This document shows positions 1 through 12,038 of a DNA stretch of 64,000 nucleotides, one piece after another. This stretch comes from Cladobotryum mycophilum. Its lineage: Eukaryota > Ascomycota > Sordariomycetes > Hypocreales > Hypocreaceae. A program made the position numbers and the translations under genes. The stretch spans positions 1,550,001-1,614,000 of the forward strand of contig CM071589.1 of assembly GCA_036429605.1 (NCBI GenBank), given 5' to 3'. The notes under the pieces were generated by a model that searched no databases, was not told where the DNA came from, and saw only the letters and a list, made by a program, of their open reading frames with translations. Numbering within the stretch: the first letter of the stretch is position 1; the number at the start of each line of letters is the position of its first letter.

Positions 1-2126
1 TAACATCCATGTTACCAGCAAAGTACAAACTGATGGACCCCTGACCTTTACTTACGGATCTTGCATAACCGAATCACAACACGACGGAGCCGATCACAGC
101 GTTGCCGAGACGCGGATAGCGCATGGCGATTCCCGCCTTGTTTGGATTATCCCAGAAGATGCTCAAACTGAAGGCTGCATCTCGGCTTGGACCGAAGCAG
201 ACGTCTTGGCTGGGCGAAGTCGGTCTCAGAAGCTTCATCAGGTGAAGCGAAGATCTCAAAAGCGAGCGCTGGGTACAATTTCCATCTTATATTATGCGGG
301 GTTTCATCAACGCTATGCTTTCTTTTGCTAATGTTTGCGTATTGTCACAGATGCAATTGCAATGACAAATGCAACTGGCTTTGATACACTCGGAGCTTGG
401 TTCAATGGCGTTGAGTTTCTCGCACACAAGGAGCCCGGTGCTGTTGACGTCAAGGCAGCAAAGAGCAAGCGGATTGCCATTGTTGGTGCTGGAATGTCTG
501 GTTTGATGACTTACTTAATTCTACACCAGGTGGGCTTCACCAATGTCACGATCCTGGAAGCCAGCCAGCGACTGGGAGGAAGAGTTCATACATCGTATCT
601 TTCTGGCGGTCCTTCTGACTACTCGTACCAAGAGATGGGACCGATGCGATTTCCTCTAACATACGTCGATCCTGTGACTAACAAATCGTACAACGTTTCC
701 GACTTTCAGTTGGTCTATTCTCTCGTCGAAGAGATGAACAGAATCAATAAGCACGATGACAGCACTCGTATCAATTTCATCCCCTGGATAGAGGAAAACG
801 AAAATGGCTTGCAATACAGAGACGGCATCCGGATGCCAAACGGTCTTCCTCCAACAATCAAGCAAATTTCAGAAAACGCTTCCCTCTCGATTCCCTACGT
901 TTTGGATGCAGAAACACAGGCTTTGAGCGACAAATTGACCTCTGCGCTACCAGATACCTCCTTCAAAGTCAAAGTTGCCGAAAACATGTACAAAGCTCAC
1001 AGGGAATGGATCAACTCCGGTCTTGTGGGAGGAGATGGCGATCACTGGTCCGAATTTGCTTTCATTTCCCAGTATCTAAAGGGAAGCCTCAACAGCACCG
1101 ATATCCTTGGCCCTTATGCCGCCAATAGCTTCTGGGAGACTGTTCATGAGAGGGTTTACGAGCTTGCGGCGACTCGAAGGACCATTGACGGAGGCGTCAA
1201 CCGTCTACCAAAGTCATTCGAGCCTTTAGTCAAGAACATCACTCGCATGAATACCAAGATTGAGCGAGTAAAGTACGCGGACAACAAGGTAACCCTACAA
1301 TGGCGAGACAGTTTTAAGGACACCAACTTTCACAGCTCGTCTTTTGATTACGCTGTTATTGGTGTTCCATTCACTGTTGTTCGACAATGGCGTCTACCGC
1401 GGTTAGGTGCCACAATCACAAACGCAATCAAGAATCTTGGATATGCCTCTGCCTGCAAAGTGGCCCTGGAGTACTCTGAGAGATTCTGGGAGAAGCTGGA
1501 GAATCCCATTTACGGAAGCTGCAGCACCAGATCCGACATTCCCGGGGTTGGGTCAATTTGCTATCCCTCGTATAATCTGAATGCATCAGGCCCGGCATCC
1601 ATCTTGGGCAGTTATTTACAAGGCCCTGATGACCATGAGATTGACAGAATGATGACCATGTCCGAGGAAGAGCATGTGCAATACATTCTGGATGCCGTGA
1701 CGGAGATTCACGGCGAAGACACGCGCAAACTATACACGGGGAAGTATGAGCTCAAGTGCTGGGCCCAGGATCCTTTGCAGGTGGGGAGCTGGGCGCATCC
1801 CACAGCTGGGCAGCACGAGCTGTACATTCCTGAATACTTTAAGATTCACAAAAATGTAAGTTTATCGAAAACTCGAAACGCGTCACCGGCGGAATTAACA
1901 TTGATGGTAGATGATCTTTGTTGGTGAGCATACTTCTTACACACACGGCTGGGTGCCTTCTGCTCTGGACTCTGGACTCAGAGGCAGTGTCCAGTTGCTT
2001 CTTGGTAAGTTGTCAAACTCTCGTTGGGATTCGTGAAAAGGCGGCTAATGTGTAATAGAACTTGGTCTTGTCGACGAAGCAAAGGCCACGGTGGAAAAGT
2101 GGATGGCAAGATGGATAGAGGTGTGA
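1..2126 (+). CDS. Flavin-dependent L-amino-acid oxidase (5' partial, 4 exons in window)
   Basis: FAD enzyme that oxidatively deaminates L-amino acids to 2-oxo acids, ammonia and H2O2. The reading frame is open from base 2, so the gene begins upstream of the window. Exons by splice sites and phase: <2-272, 351-1855, 1911-2004, 2059-2126, giving 645 codons before TGA. Exon 1 has the N-terminal domain usual for fungal enzymes of this family (TYGSC near 50-63, then a GCISAW stretch near 170). Exon 2 carries the dinucleotide-binding GAGMSG motif (about 485-503) followed by an acidic E and a GGR. The C-terminal flavin motif (VGEHTSYTHGW) lies in exon 3, which makes the two-intron 3' end convincing. 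The first intron has a gctaat branch-like site. No frameshift was seen. A related amine oxidase is possible, but the N-terminal domain favours LAAO. Confidence 0.85.
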
Positions 2127-2866
2127 GGTTGGACGTCTTAAAGTTCCAGATGGAAGGGGAAGCGTTGCATGATTTGTACATATTACTGCGAATATATTAT
2201 TCCATAGAGTAGCCAGAGACCGGTGTTAATAGACTAACTTGGATTATACCTCCATCCCGCCTCTGCTAAGACTGTCTAAGTCTCAAATCAAGGTTCCTCC
2301 CCTTATCTTGCAACAGTACGTCAGAAGCACCCTCTGCATATCCTTCCATCATTGCCATAGTAGTTATCGGGGATCTCCATCTCAAGTTTATCATGCTGCA
2401 CATGTCTCATTCATGGTCAATGTATAAGGTTATGCAAGCAAGAGTTACGTCGAGATGCTGTGTTGACAGGCATCAGACAAACTAGGCCAATATGCTTCAA
2501 GAACTCTTCGCTGTGCTAATGCGCTTGTGAACTCCATAACTGCATTAGTCCAACTTAATGCTGCCGTAACTGTGACTTGTTCACTTGTTAAAAGTCTCCG
2601 ACAGTTCCGGCCAACGCGGACAAAACCCACATCCTGTTCTCCAACGCACAAACCCTGATGCCAACCTACGGACTCCACGAGCAGTCTTGAATTTTAATGA
2701 ATGAAGTGCGTATATCTTAAACTTGTAAAAAGTTTAGATTTCGATCTATTCATTGTAAAATATCGCACGATAAATGCCTTCCTCAACGCCTGATATGTAT
2801 ATATACAGTATTTTTCTACATTCCACAATCCAACTCCGCAAACTCACGTCTAATCCTCTGCCGCTC
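2127..2866. other. Intergenic, no gene seen
   Basis: Space between two converging genes (the oxidase ends at 2126, the minus-strand gene ends at 2867). It contains only short ORFs on both strands with no coding bias or recognisable domain. It probably holds the two 3' UTRs. Confidence 0.5.
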
Positions 2867-3228
2867 TCACATGTGGCCGTCCATAATCTCCCTCGCAATG
2901 ACGGGCCACCCAAGCAGCAAGCCAAAGGTGGGGATGAACCTTACAAGTTGCGTTAGTTTTTTCATCCATGGCTGGCTGCATCCCACGGGGCCCTGAGGTT
3001 TTTTTTTTGTTGCACTTACATGAGAAGTTTTCCCGTGACAAACTTGATCTCCTTAGCCCAATCTGCCTTGGCGGAAGCTTGGGTTGTGGGGAGTCGCTCG
3101 TACGGTGAGTGCTCCATGGCTCGTCCTATGGATCGGAGCTTCATGATGACGGAAAAGGGTCTGCTGGTGATGGCTCTGCTGGCGGCCAGGCGGTTGGCGG
3201 CAGCAAGACGGGCGATGATGGGAGACAT
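2867..3228 (-). CDS. Small predicted mitochondrial single-span membrane protein (93 aa, 2 exons)
   Basis: Two exons on the minus strand, 3228-3020 and 2939-2867, split by an 80-nt intron (gtaagt...taag) that interrupts an ATG codon. The N-terminus (residues 1-25, IARLAAANRLAASRAITSRP) is rich in Arg, Ala and Ser with no acidic residues, as in a mitochondrial presequence. A hydrophilic stretch follows, then one hydrophobic segment near residues 70-86 (FIPTFGLLLGWPVIA) and a short tail ending DGHM. The start was chosen because the presequence begins there, although the frame stays open further upstream. The architecture is that of small inner-membrane subunits or assembly proteins of the respiratory chain, but I do not recognise the family. 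Confidence 0.65.
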
Positions 3229-5159
3229 AGTTTGAGTATTGTTTTTTTTTCTTTTAGTAGAAGATTTTTGTAGTTGTTTTAACCCAAAAGTAATACAATA
3301 AAAGAATTGTAGTAGAGTGGTGTTTGATGGTGGTTGAGTTGAGAGTTGCTCTTTGAGCTTGTGTTGATGCTGGTGATGTGATGTGATGTCAAGAGACCAG
3401 AACCAAAACACTGGGATGGGTTCATCTTCTCCTTTTGTATTTACAAAAACATCGTATGTCAGTCAGTTCATCTTCACTCTCAGACTTACAGATCAATGCT
3501 TTTGCGGCGCATGCCGTGGTCTGAGGACGGGACCAACATCGGGATCCCATGTGGTCCAACCCCCAGGGAGAAATCATGCCACAATTTGCTACCCGTGATT
3601 CCATACTCTACAGGTTTTCCTTGTACTGCTATTGGTTCAAGTAGACTAAAATGGCAAGTCTCGGGGCATTCGTATGGGCGCAAGGGGGAAGCTGAGGCAG
3701 AGGGAACCGTTAGTTCGGGACGCATTTCGGGATCCTTGCTGGGTGGCACCACCGGCCCTTTCCGAGAGCCCAAATCAGGCCACACGTTCACCAGAATAAG
3801 GTCTTTACACAGTCATCAGTTGTCAACGCTAAGAACAAGAGTTGTGGACTTTTCTCACAAGTCATGTGCCAAGATGAAACATCAGTTCTTGCTCAAACCT
3901 TTTGGACCCAGACCTGCTCCAGATGACCGTTGCAAGTTCTCAATCAGCTCGCCATTTGACAGGGCCAAGGATAGATTCTCTGGATCGGGATATGCTGCAT
4001 AGCTGGTTTAGGAATGTGAGCGTTGATAACTCCTAGCAGAGCATAAGAAAACGTCTTGCACAGAATGGGTGTTGGAGTAGCACACGAATCCATCTTTCAT
4101 TTCCCCATCATCACCATCACAACCGTACCAAAACGCAAGAAACAATGGCAACATACAAAGCAAACAGAGCATCGCCGCACTATCTCTGGCCATGAAGCGC
4201 AAAGTGTCTCTCCCACTCAACTCAGACCAACTATAATGCCGCAGCTCCCGCAGCCAACGCTAACAGTGCGGCATTTCGACTGACTCAGCTGCGGCATCTT
4301 ATTTAAGACCCCTGCGGCATCGTGCGGCACATTCCAGCAAAAAAACAACAGAAACGACACTGTAGCGGAGCACCGCGGTGGCTTCATACAGTCAGTCTAG
4401 AAGTAGTGAATTGTTGAAGGAGAAACTTCGGTGTCTCGAGGTTGGAGTTGACTCGTTCATCTCATCCAAATTAACAAAGTACAGAAACCCATACTGAGAT
4501 GAAATATTCTGAAAATTTTCTCATTATTTAATTGTCAGGTTGAAGTTCACTCTCCGACTTCTACGCTCATCTTTTCTTTATCAGATACTCCAGGTCAAAT
4601 CGTCATGGCCTTCTCTCTTACGCTTGTACTCCTTAGCATTCGCATGGGGATCGAAATTGTCAAGTAGTATTGCTACCCTAGAGATCCATCATGTCTCAAG
4701 AATCCTCAACTTCAAAGAGTCAACAACGGCAACTAAAGCAAATTCTCATAAGAGAAAAATATATACATCTTTAATTCAAACATGCTTTTGAATATGACAA
4801 GACTTTTTCAGCTTCCCTTCTTTTTTTCAGTCTGGAGATATCTTCCGAGGTAGCTATATATTCAACATGATGTGAACAATGATACCCTCCAAGCAAGAAA
4901 ACATCCAGACTCAACTACGTACAGATCTTCAAACAATGTTACAAAATCCCAAAATCACAGTCATCAACTCCAACTCTGATGTCATATGCTGTGATTGAAC
5001 AAGGAGAATTACGAGCACGGTTACACCGGGGATTGAGCGCTTGTCATCGCCAATATCATATCACGTGACTCTCATCAAGCTTCCCTTTAGCTGTCGATCT
5101 CTGGGCCATCAATTCATTCCACCCAACGCGACAACGACAATTGGGTTGGCCTCATCACC
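3229..5159. other. Long intergenic region
   Basis: Divergent promoter space between the small minus-strand gene and GPI11. Overlapping ORFs on both strands at 3486-4002 (101 aa minus, 168 aa plus) have no recognisable domain; one could be an unrecognised small gene. The stretch 4236-4330 holds five copies of a TGCGGCA motif (separate entry). Nothing else is supported. Confidence 0.4.
4236..4330. repeat. Cluster of five CTGCGGCAT-like motifs with an 11-bp inverted repeat
   Basis: ATGCCGCAGCT at 4236-4246 and its exact reverse complement AGCTGCGGCAT at 4287-4297 form an 11-bp inverted repeat. Three further direct copies of TGCGGCA lie at 4267-4273, 4313-4319 and 4324-4330. Five copies of an 8-9 bp GC-rich word in 95 bp within an otherwise AT-richer region is unlikely by chance. 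It may be a transcription-factor array or the remains of a small inverted-repeat element. Confidence 0.55.
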
Positions 5160-6011
5160 ATGTCCACGACATTGACAAAGGGGTCGTCGACCCAGGTGGC
5201 CGAGTCCACCGCCCCCAAGGCCACCGTGGCCGCCGTTCCTACTTACGACAACCTTTTCAGCAAGGGAATCTCGTTTGGACGAGTGGCCACCTTGCTGGGA
5301 CTGCTCGTCTGGCGATTCGACGACCTGGTAGCGGAGCCCGTTTCGACGCTGCAGACCGCACTGCCAGCTGTCGCGATACTTCAATTCGTCTACGCCGTGT
5401 CGTGCATTCCCGTTTCGGGGGCTCAGCAGGCAAAGGTGGCCAAGAAGCCTCGCCCGGGAGAGAAGAAGAAGGTTGACATTGCCGGCCCGAACTCCATTGT
5501 GGTAAGTCCACTCAACTTTTTTTTCGACTATGGGAGGAGGAGGAGCTTTTGCTTCGTGGTGCTAATCAAAATTCAATTCATTCATTAGACCGCCATTCTC
5601 GCCCTCGTCCTCTCCGTGATCGCGACCCCCGTCGTGCACCTCCTCTTCGTCCTCTTCGGCGCACCGTTCCTCGACCACGTCTCCCACACGTTACTCTGCG
5701 CGGCGCACTTCTCCCTTCTCGGCCTCTTCCCCATCTTCTTCGCTCGCGGCCTCGACAGCCAAGCCCTCATCGCCGTGGCCGGAGCGTCTGCGCCACTGGA
5801 CGAGACCTTTGGCGGGCTCCTTGGCGCGGTGCTTGGCGCTTGGCTCGGTGCCGTGCCGATTCCTCTCGACTGGGACCGGGAGTGGCAGAAGTGGCCCGTC
5901 ACCATCGTTTGCGGACTATATGCAGGGTCATGTCTTGGTAGCTGGGTCTCTGGGGCAGTGTTTTATGGGAAAAGGCTTGGCGGTTCTGGTACAGTTACAA
6001 AGGAAGAGTAG
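5160..6011 (+). CDS. GPI11: GPI-anchor biosynthesis protein Gpi11/PIG-F (254 aa, 2 exons)
   Basis: ER membrane protein that works with the ethanolamine-phosphate transferases on the second and third mannose of the GPI anchor. Exons 5160-5501 and 5589-6011 flank an 87-nt gtaagt...attag intron in phase 0. The N-terminus is hydrophilic and Thr/Ser-rich, then hydrophobic segments follow: two in exon 1 (FGRVATLLGLLVW and ALPAVAILQFVYAVSCIP) and several in exon 2. Exon 2 includes the family-typical stretch around ALDETFGGLLGA-like residues (here APLDETFGGLLGAVLGAW) and an IPLDWDREWQKWPVT motif, which is the signature of PIG-F. The start at 5160 has a good context (caccATG). Length fits the fungal family (about 250 aa). 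Confidence 0.9.
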
Positions 6012-6569
6012 AGAATGGGTTTTTACGAGTATGATAAGACGCATAGCACATGTTTGTTTGTTTGTTTGTTTGTCCAAAGGCAGGCTTCGTTTGGGGGGTA
6101 ACTGGTTTCTTTCAGTTGGGAGAGCACAGCCTGGTGTAACAGTAAACGACTCATCTTGTGTGTGTAATATTACATGGATGGATATAGAGAAAATGTGTGT
6201 AAGAGTTGTTCTACTACTCCCCCTACTGCTCCGCAGCGATACTTCGTAATCATGGCTAAGCGCCGCCAAGAGAAGATGAGCGGAGTCTCGCTTAATGGTG
6301 TACCCAACTTAGGTACAAAGCAAAGGACACATGGCCATCCATGATCTCGATTGCATTTGTACAAGTCACCCACGACAAGCAGAAGAATGTTCCACAACAC
6401 TAGTCAAGAAACTGTGGCTCAGCAAGAATCACTTCGGCATTCGTCAACTGAACCCGGCGATTGACGCAACCGAACAACCAAAGTGCTTGGTTACAAAAAG
6501 AGTGTAGCGCATGTCTGGGAACGGCTTCTTATTCTGTATACCGGAGGGATCTCATATCGAAATCGCAAA
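6012..6569. other. Intergenic with a TTTG microsatellite
   Basis: 3' flank of GPI11 up to the tRNA-Ser gene. It contains about five GTTT units at 6052-6073, probably in the 3' UTR. No gene seen. Confidence 0.5.
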
Positions 6570-6650
6570 GGCGGAGTGCCAGAGTGGTTAATGGGTATGA
6601 CTAGAAATCATATGGTTTCGGCCTCGCAGGTTCGAATCCTGTCTCCGTCG
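6570..6650 (+). tRNA. tRNA-Ser (anticodon AGA)
   Basis: Intronless 81-nt tRNA. The acceptor stem pairs GGCGGAG (6570-6576) with CTCCGTC (6643-6649), with discriminator G. The anticodon stem is TATGA/TCATA around loop CTAGAAA, giving anticodon AGA. A long variable arm, as expected for a serine tRNA, precedes the T arm GCAGG-TTCGAAT-CCTGT. A run of T at 6656-6661 serves as the Pol III terminator. Confidence 0.95.
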
Positions 6651-7780
6651 GATTTCTTTTTTGCTCTCCTCCACGAGTATATTGATTAGATATTTATTAG
6701 TATCCACTACGGAGTAGGTACTCCGTAGCATATAGCGCTTCATGATAAGAAGAAAAGTATTCTTGCTGTCTCTGAATTTGTAGTGGCTGCTCAGGCGGTT
6801 ACTTCTCTTGGCAACCTGGCGAGTTTGGACCAGCCATGCATTGCAGCCGTCCATTCCATCTCAGTCAAAGACAAGGAGGGTCCAATGAGACCTGCGTTAC
6901 AAAGGCGGGTTACCCAGCATAGCCTCATTGCGACCAAGGAATTTCTTTCAAATGTTTTGCTTAATTTTGAATGCGGGAAAACGGTTGGCTCTGGTATGAC
7001 GGATTCGCCATCCCCCTCCCTCAACAAGGAATTCCGGAAAAAAAAAAAGGATGTATTATTATGATGATGTTGAATGACAGGTATCTTTTGCGAAAATAGA
7101 AAAGAAAAAACGAGCTGAGTTTCCCTTCTTTGCGTCACCAGCCACACCTGCATGCGACGTTGCCGCTCATCCCGAAAGGCGCCGTTTTCCCTTGGCCAAA
7201 GGACGTATTGGTGACAAAGGACTGTCGTCATTACTCGTGGCGCAAACCCCCCGAGATCAACGGTGTGGCTTGGTAGCACTAATGAACAGACGCTAGACAG
7301 GGGATCTACAGCGAATGATCGAATGACGTAAGAGCTACGAAGGGGGTGGGTCAAAACGACAAATGGGTTGCTGTGGCTCGATGACGCAAATGATTAAAAA
7401 AAGTCTTGGTAAACTGTACAGTTCATTTGTAAGAGAAACATTGCGGCAGGAATACAGGTATGCAGGTTTTGGGTACCTTGCGGTATGGGCCGGGAATGGA
7501 AGTACCTAGTTTATGCCAAGGAAACAAAGTTGAATCATTCTTTCCAGAGAAAAGAGAAGAAAAGAGGAATAAATAGAAGGTGCGTTCTCGCTTGATGACT
7601 TTCTTTTCTCTCCCCCTTCCCTTTCTCTCTCTTCATACTTATCAATCACATCCCTCTCCATATCAAAGGAAACCGAATAATCGAAGCTTTGAATAAACAA
7701 CGCCTTTACATATACTCACAACTACCAACAATAAATAAAACTACATCACCTCAAAACAACACTCGTCTTTCAAATTCAAC
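6651..7780. other. Intergenic / PMP3 upstream region
   Basis: Space between tRNA-Ser and PMP3. ORFs here are short and overlap on both strands without coding character. The last 200 bases before 7781 are CT-rich and then A-rich, typical of a fungal promoter and leader. No other feature is supported. Confidence 0.45.
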
Positions 7781-8187
7781 ATGGCTTTCACCGCTAGGTA
7801 CGTTGCTTCTTCTTCTTCGCCCTCTTCTCTCGCCAATCTGCCACTGCCGAGGGTTCCGACTTCCAACCTCCAACATTCTACCCTTGCCCCAAAGGCTCGA
7901 ATCAATCTTCAATTAAAAGACAAAAGGAAGCTAACATTATATCCTTGATAGTGATATCTGCAAGATTCTTCTTGCCATCATCTTGCCTCCCATTGGTGTG
8001 TTGCTCGAGCGAGGCTGCGGTGCCGACTTGCTCATCAACATCCTCCTTACCATCTTGGGTATGTCACTCTTCCCGCCCTTGGCAGCATCTCAGAATACCC
8101 ACCACATATCAATACAATGCTAACATGCTTGCTTCAGGTTACATTCCCGGCATCATCCACGCTCTCTACATCATATTGAAGTATTAA
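7781..8187 (+). CDS. PMP3: Plasma-membrane proteolipid 3 (Pmp3/UPF0057, 57 aa, 3 exons)
   Basis: Tiny membrane protein of the Pmp3 family, which affects plasma-membrane potential and cation/stress tolerance. It is too short and too split to appear as one ORF: exons 7781-7797 (17 nt), 7952-8058 and 8138-8187. Joined they encode MAFTASDICKILLAIILPPI and continue through GVLLERGCGADLLINILLTI to GYIPGIIHALYIILKY. Both hydrophobic helices and the conserved LPPIGV, GCGADLLINILL and GYIPGIIHA motifs are present. The first intron (154 nt) follows the 17-nt exon; the second is 79 nt with a gctaacatg branch site. The length matches the family. Confidence 0.95.
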
Positions 8188-9085
8188 TCCCACTTCTCGC
8201 CTTTCTCTTTCCAACAACGCGCCATCACACAATCATGAGATAAACACCAAGGCCTCATGTATGTCCTTGGATTGCGACAGAAAAAAAAATTAAAGCAAGG
8301 GAGGGATATGGATATGGGTCAGCTTATTCATTGGGCCATATGAGCTAGAACGGCATACGACAAACTGGGCGGTCCCTTTTCAACGAGAGTTATTTCCTTT
8401 TTTCCTTTTCCTTTTGTCACAATGGGGAAGCAGGGCGCAACCTGTTTGTGGAGGACACCAGGCTTGGCTTTAGTAATGAATTGATACCCGACGACCTAAA
8501 TACTATTCACCATTAGACCATTATTTTGTCTTGTGTCACATGTGCTGTTGTTCGTGATTATCTGTGTCGTGACGCTTCCTTTGCTTTTGATACATGCCAA
8601 GCCAAATATGAGCCCATTCTTGGGTGAATAGAGAGACATTTCAGAATAATTATGATCAGGGCTATTGGATCCAGATTGGTGAATCCCAGCTTGTTCTTCA
8701 AAAATGGCTTTTGTTCACATACACTAGTCATCTCATCTCATCCAGCCAGGTCTACGAGAAATGTATGGTAAGACAAAATCACTGCGCCTCAGCAGGTGTG
8801 GATGTGACACAGCATAACAGAAAATTAAGAAACCGGGACACTAAATCAGTGAAATCTATATTGCCTAACAATCCAATAATAAATAAAACAAAATACCGTC
8901 ACAAACCCCAAACCCCCTCTCATTGTTTTATAACTCACGTTCCAGTCTATGACATTGATGATTGAAACCCCACCCCCTCTCCCTCATCAAAAATTGAAAC
9001 AGTGTTTAAACACTGATGCGCCCCATGTATAGAAACTCCATTCCCGATCAAAGAATAACAAAGAATACTCCAAGACAATTACTCA
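8188..9085. other. Convergent 3' region of PMP3 and ATG7
   Basis: No gene seen. A perfect 16-bp palindrome, CAGTGTTTAAACACTG, lies at 9000-9015, about 70 bp beyond the ATG7 stop, and could act as a short hairpin in either transcript end. Confidence 0.5.
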
Positions 9086-11322
9086 TCAAAGCAGTTCTCC
9101 GTCTCCCTCTTCAACTGCTTCTCCCTCTTCCTCGTCCCAGTCAATGTCGCCTGACGCCTCCTCGGCTTTGCGCTGTACTTCGGCGAGACCAGAGAGCTCC
9201 GCGACGTAATCCTTCTCTTCCAGTGCTTTCTTGACGAAATCCCAGCCATCCGTGCGGTATGCGTCTAGGATCTTGGGGCTGCAAGCACTGCAGCTGTCGT
9301 ATGACTGTCCACGGATGACAATGTTTTGAAACGTCGACACATAGCCACGGATTTGGTGTGGCACGAGACCAAGTGGGTGGTCTGGAGGGTCCCTCTCGGG
9401 AATAATACCAAGCTTCGGCTGCGGTGCCGGGGCGCCGTTTCGTAGAGGGTGTTGCAGGAGACTGGTCAAAAGCTCTACTAGCAGTGCTGAGGCTATGGCA
9501 GCAACGCCTGGCCGTGTGACGGTGCACTGTTGGTCTAATGTTTGGTCTTTCATGGACTGTAGGCATGGTTAGATGGAAAATGAAACGGCTTCGGGGATAC
9601 TCACATCAGCGGGTGCCACAACATCGTTGCAAAAGTAACACCCCAGGGATGCTTGGCTCTCCTCCTTTGTCTCGGAACCGTGTCGCATGACAACATATGA
9701 GTCGAAGCCAAGCGCTGCATTCATAACAATCTTGCCAGCTGCTTTTCCCATGACAGTTGGTAGCCAACGTGATTCGCGGGTGTCCATGAGTAAAAATATG
9801 GCATCGTGCTCCTGGATCAAAGCCTCCAACTTCTCATAGTCGCCCCTTGTTCTGGCCTCGTCGGTGAAGGGGTGGCCTAGCATGGGCACAGATAGAGAGT
9901 GGCCCTCGCTTTCTACACCGGGGTATATCCTCTTCAACATTTGAGCTGCTTGTGTCGCTTTCTGCTTGCCTCCATCGATGCAGTCCTCAAATTCGAATAG
10001 GGGCTGTCGTACGGGATTCGAGTAAGAAACCTTGCCGTAATCAACAAATGTGACCTTCCTGACACCCCAGCCCAACAAATTTCTTGATACATAACCACCC
10101 AATGTTCCGGCTCCAAGCAAGAGACATTTTGTGTTCTTGATGATATCTAGGTCCAAATCAGGGGCAAGTCGCCACTTCATAAGCTTGAGATTCAAATCGA
10201 CTGATGAGTCCGCCAATCTTGCTGGGTCCATATAGTCACCCAGATTTGCTTGCTGCGCCTGGAGCTTTCCATTTCTCGATCTTTCCCACCCAGTAACCTT
10301 GGGCATTTCTTTAATCTCCATATCCTCAACAGGATCCATCTCAATTGGCAAAATGATGCTTCGAGCTTCGTGTCTTCTAGGAAACGTATCTCTGAAGCAA
10401 AGAATATTGATCTTTGTCAAACGGAAGCGCTGGCGAATAAGGATGAGCAAATTTCGCAGGGGCCACGACGGACCTTCCGGGTACGTTGACGGGTCAATAA
10501 AAGAGACATATCGATCCTCCTCGGGAACATCGTTAAAGAATCCTGTCTCAAATTGCCGCAGTGAGGCAACCTCCCAGCGGTACGAAAGTCTGTTGGCCGG
10601 GTCGTTTTCATCCGTCTCGACAACTTGTTGACCTCGTACCTTTTTGGCCAAAAAGAAGCCATGTTCGCGCCCGTCCACACTGTATCTCCACGTGCCGACT
10701 CTATCGACCAAAGCTGTGCTCTCATCTGCGCTCAAACGTTGGACAGCCCCGGACCGTTTCCACTGGGGCTCGGAGTGTAGGGCAGGGAAGGCGAACCAAT
10801 ACGTAAATTTGTATTTCTTGAGATCGGCATATGATAGGATTACGAAAGAGGATAGTAAAGACGGAACCGAATATATGCTGCCATCATTGATGGCATCCCA
10901 GATCTGGTAGGATTAGTCGGGAACCGGAGGATCAATCAGGACAGATGGAAATACCTGACGGCCCGCTGTCTTGAGCATAGCAGCTTTATCCATATTCTTA
11001 AAGTCCTCGATAGTATTAACATTCCGGATAATGCCCTCGGCTCGAGCTGTTCCAAGCGGTGCGCTACTTCTGTATCAGTATCGCCATCTACCTACAGCAA
11101 GACTCATCCCGCAACGGCTTACTCTTGATTTGTAAGGGCATTCCCTAGAATCTGCATCTTGCAGCTTGCCTCTGGCTCCTCAATCCGTGCCTCATAGAGG
11201 CCGAGGACTCCGCGTGCCGAATCATCGAGTTTATGGTAGTCGAGCTTTGACGCAAAAAGTGCCGAGTAAAAGGGCAGCTCGATCTCGGACGTGAACGGTG
11301 CAAATTGTAATGGGGTGGCCAT
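9086..11322 (-). CDS. ATG7: Autophagy E1-like activating enzyme Atg7 (694 aa, 4 exons)
   Basis: Activates Atg8 and Atg12 with ATP and passes them to Atg3 and Atg10. Exons on the minus strand: 11322-11123, 11069-10955, 10903-9605 and 9556-9086; all junctions keep frame (introns of 53, 51 and 48 nt). The N-terminal domain starts PLQFAPFTSEIELPF, typical of Atg7. The adenylation domain has the nucleotide loop LLGAGTLGGYVSRNLLGWGV, then VTFVDYGKVSYSNPVRQ. A zinc-site pair CYFC and CSAC flanks the catalytic region, and the catalytic cysteine is in the DQQCTVTRPG motif at the start of exon 4. The acidic C-terminal tail is also usual. Length is normal for filamentous fungi. Confidence 0.95.
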
Positions 11323-11950
11323 GGTGGCAGCTCTTGCAAACGGTGTTTCTCTTCAAGTTAGTGGTGCGATGTCGATGTCTAACGAGGGGGGTTCTCTCTA
11401 AAATTTGAAAATCTTTCGATAGATTGTAAATCGAGCGAGGGCGAGGCTGGAAGATGTAGACAAGAGAGATCAGCTCACGAAGTTATCATCTGACCGAGAT
11501 GGTCATCACGAGTTGGCAAGGAGAGACAGATGATGTAGCGCGAGTTGCCCCGCGGCGGGGTCCTGATTAGTGGATGCAGGTGCCTGATACCGTCCAAGTC
11601 GCGCGCCAAACAGCGCCAGAGGTCCAGTGCCAGTACAGGCTGAGGTTAGTGAGCTTCGGGGCTGCGTGAGGGGCAACAGAGGGACAGCAGCCCACCCTGC
11701 AGATGCTCCAGTGGAGTCTCTCCATCATGTACAGGACATGGATGCACCTGTTGGAAAGGGACGGATACACGTTTAAGATGATGGCAAGTGGTCTAATAAG
11801 GTTTCCATGTAAAATCTATTTCTAACAGGGCGCCTAGAAGCCGTATTCAAAGCACCTATCGAGTTTCTTAAATCTGTATAGGAGTTTGAGATAAAGACAT
11901 GATGTACAATTCAATACAGATATATGCGAGCACTTCAGCAAGTCCCGCAA
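11323..11950. other. Intergenic between ATG7 and tRNA-Glu
   Basis: Holds the ATG7 promoter. Short ORFs only; no gene, repeat or RNA recognised. Confidence 0.45.
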
Positions 11951-12038
11951 TCCGATATGGTGTAGTGGCTAACATCGCTCGCTCTCAACCTTCAGTTGAA
12001 GATCCGAGCAGCCCGGGGTTCGATTCCCCGTATCGGAG
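11951..12038 (+). tRNA. tRNA-Glu (anticodon CTC) with a 16-nt intron
   Basis: Acceptor stem TCCGATA (11951-11957) pairs with TATCGGA (12031-12037), discriminator G. The anticodon stem is GCTCG (11977-11981) / CGAGC (12005-12009) and the anticodon CTC is at 11984-11986. Sixteen extra bases (11988-12003) sit one base 3' of the anticodon, the canonical place for a tRNA intron. The T arm CCGGGG-TTCGATT-CCCCG is intact. A TTTTT tract follows at 12048-12052. Confidence 0.93.
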
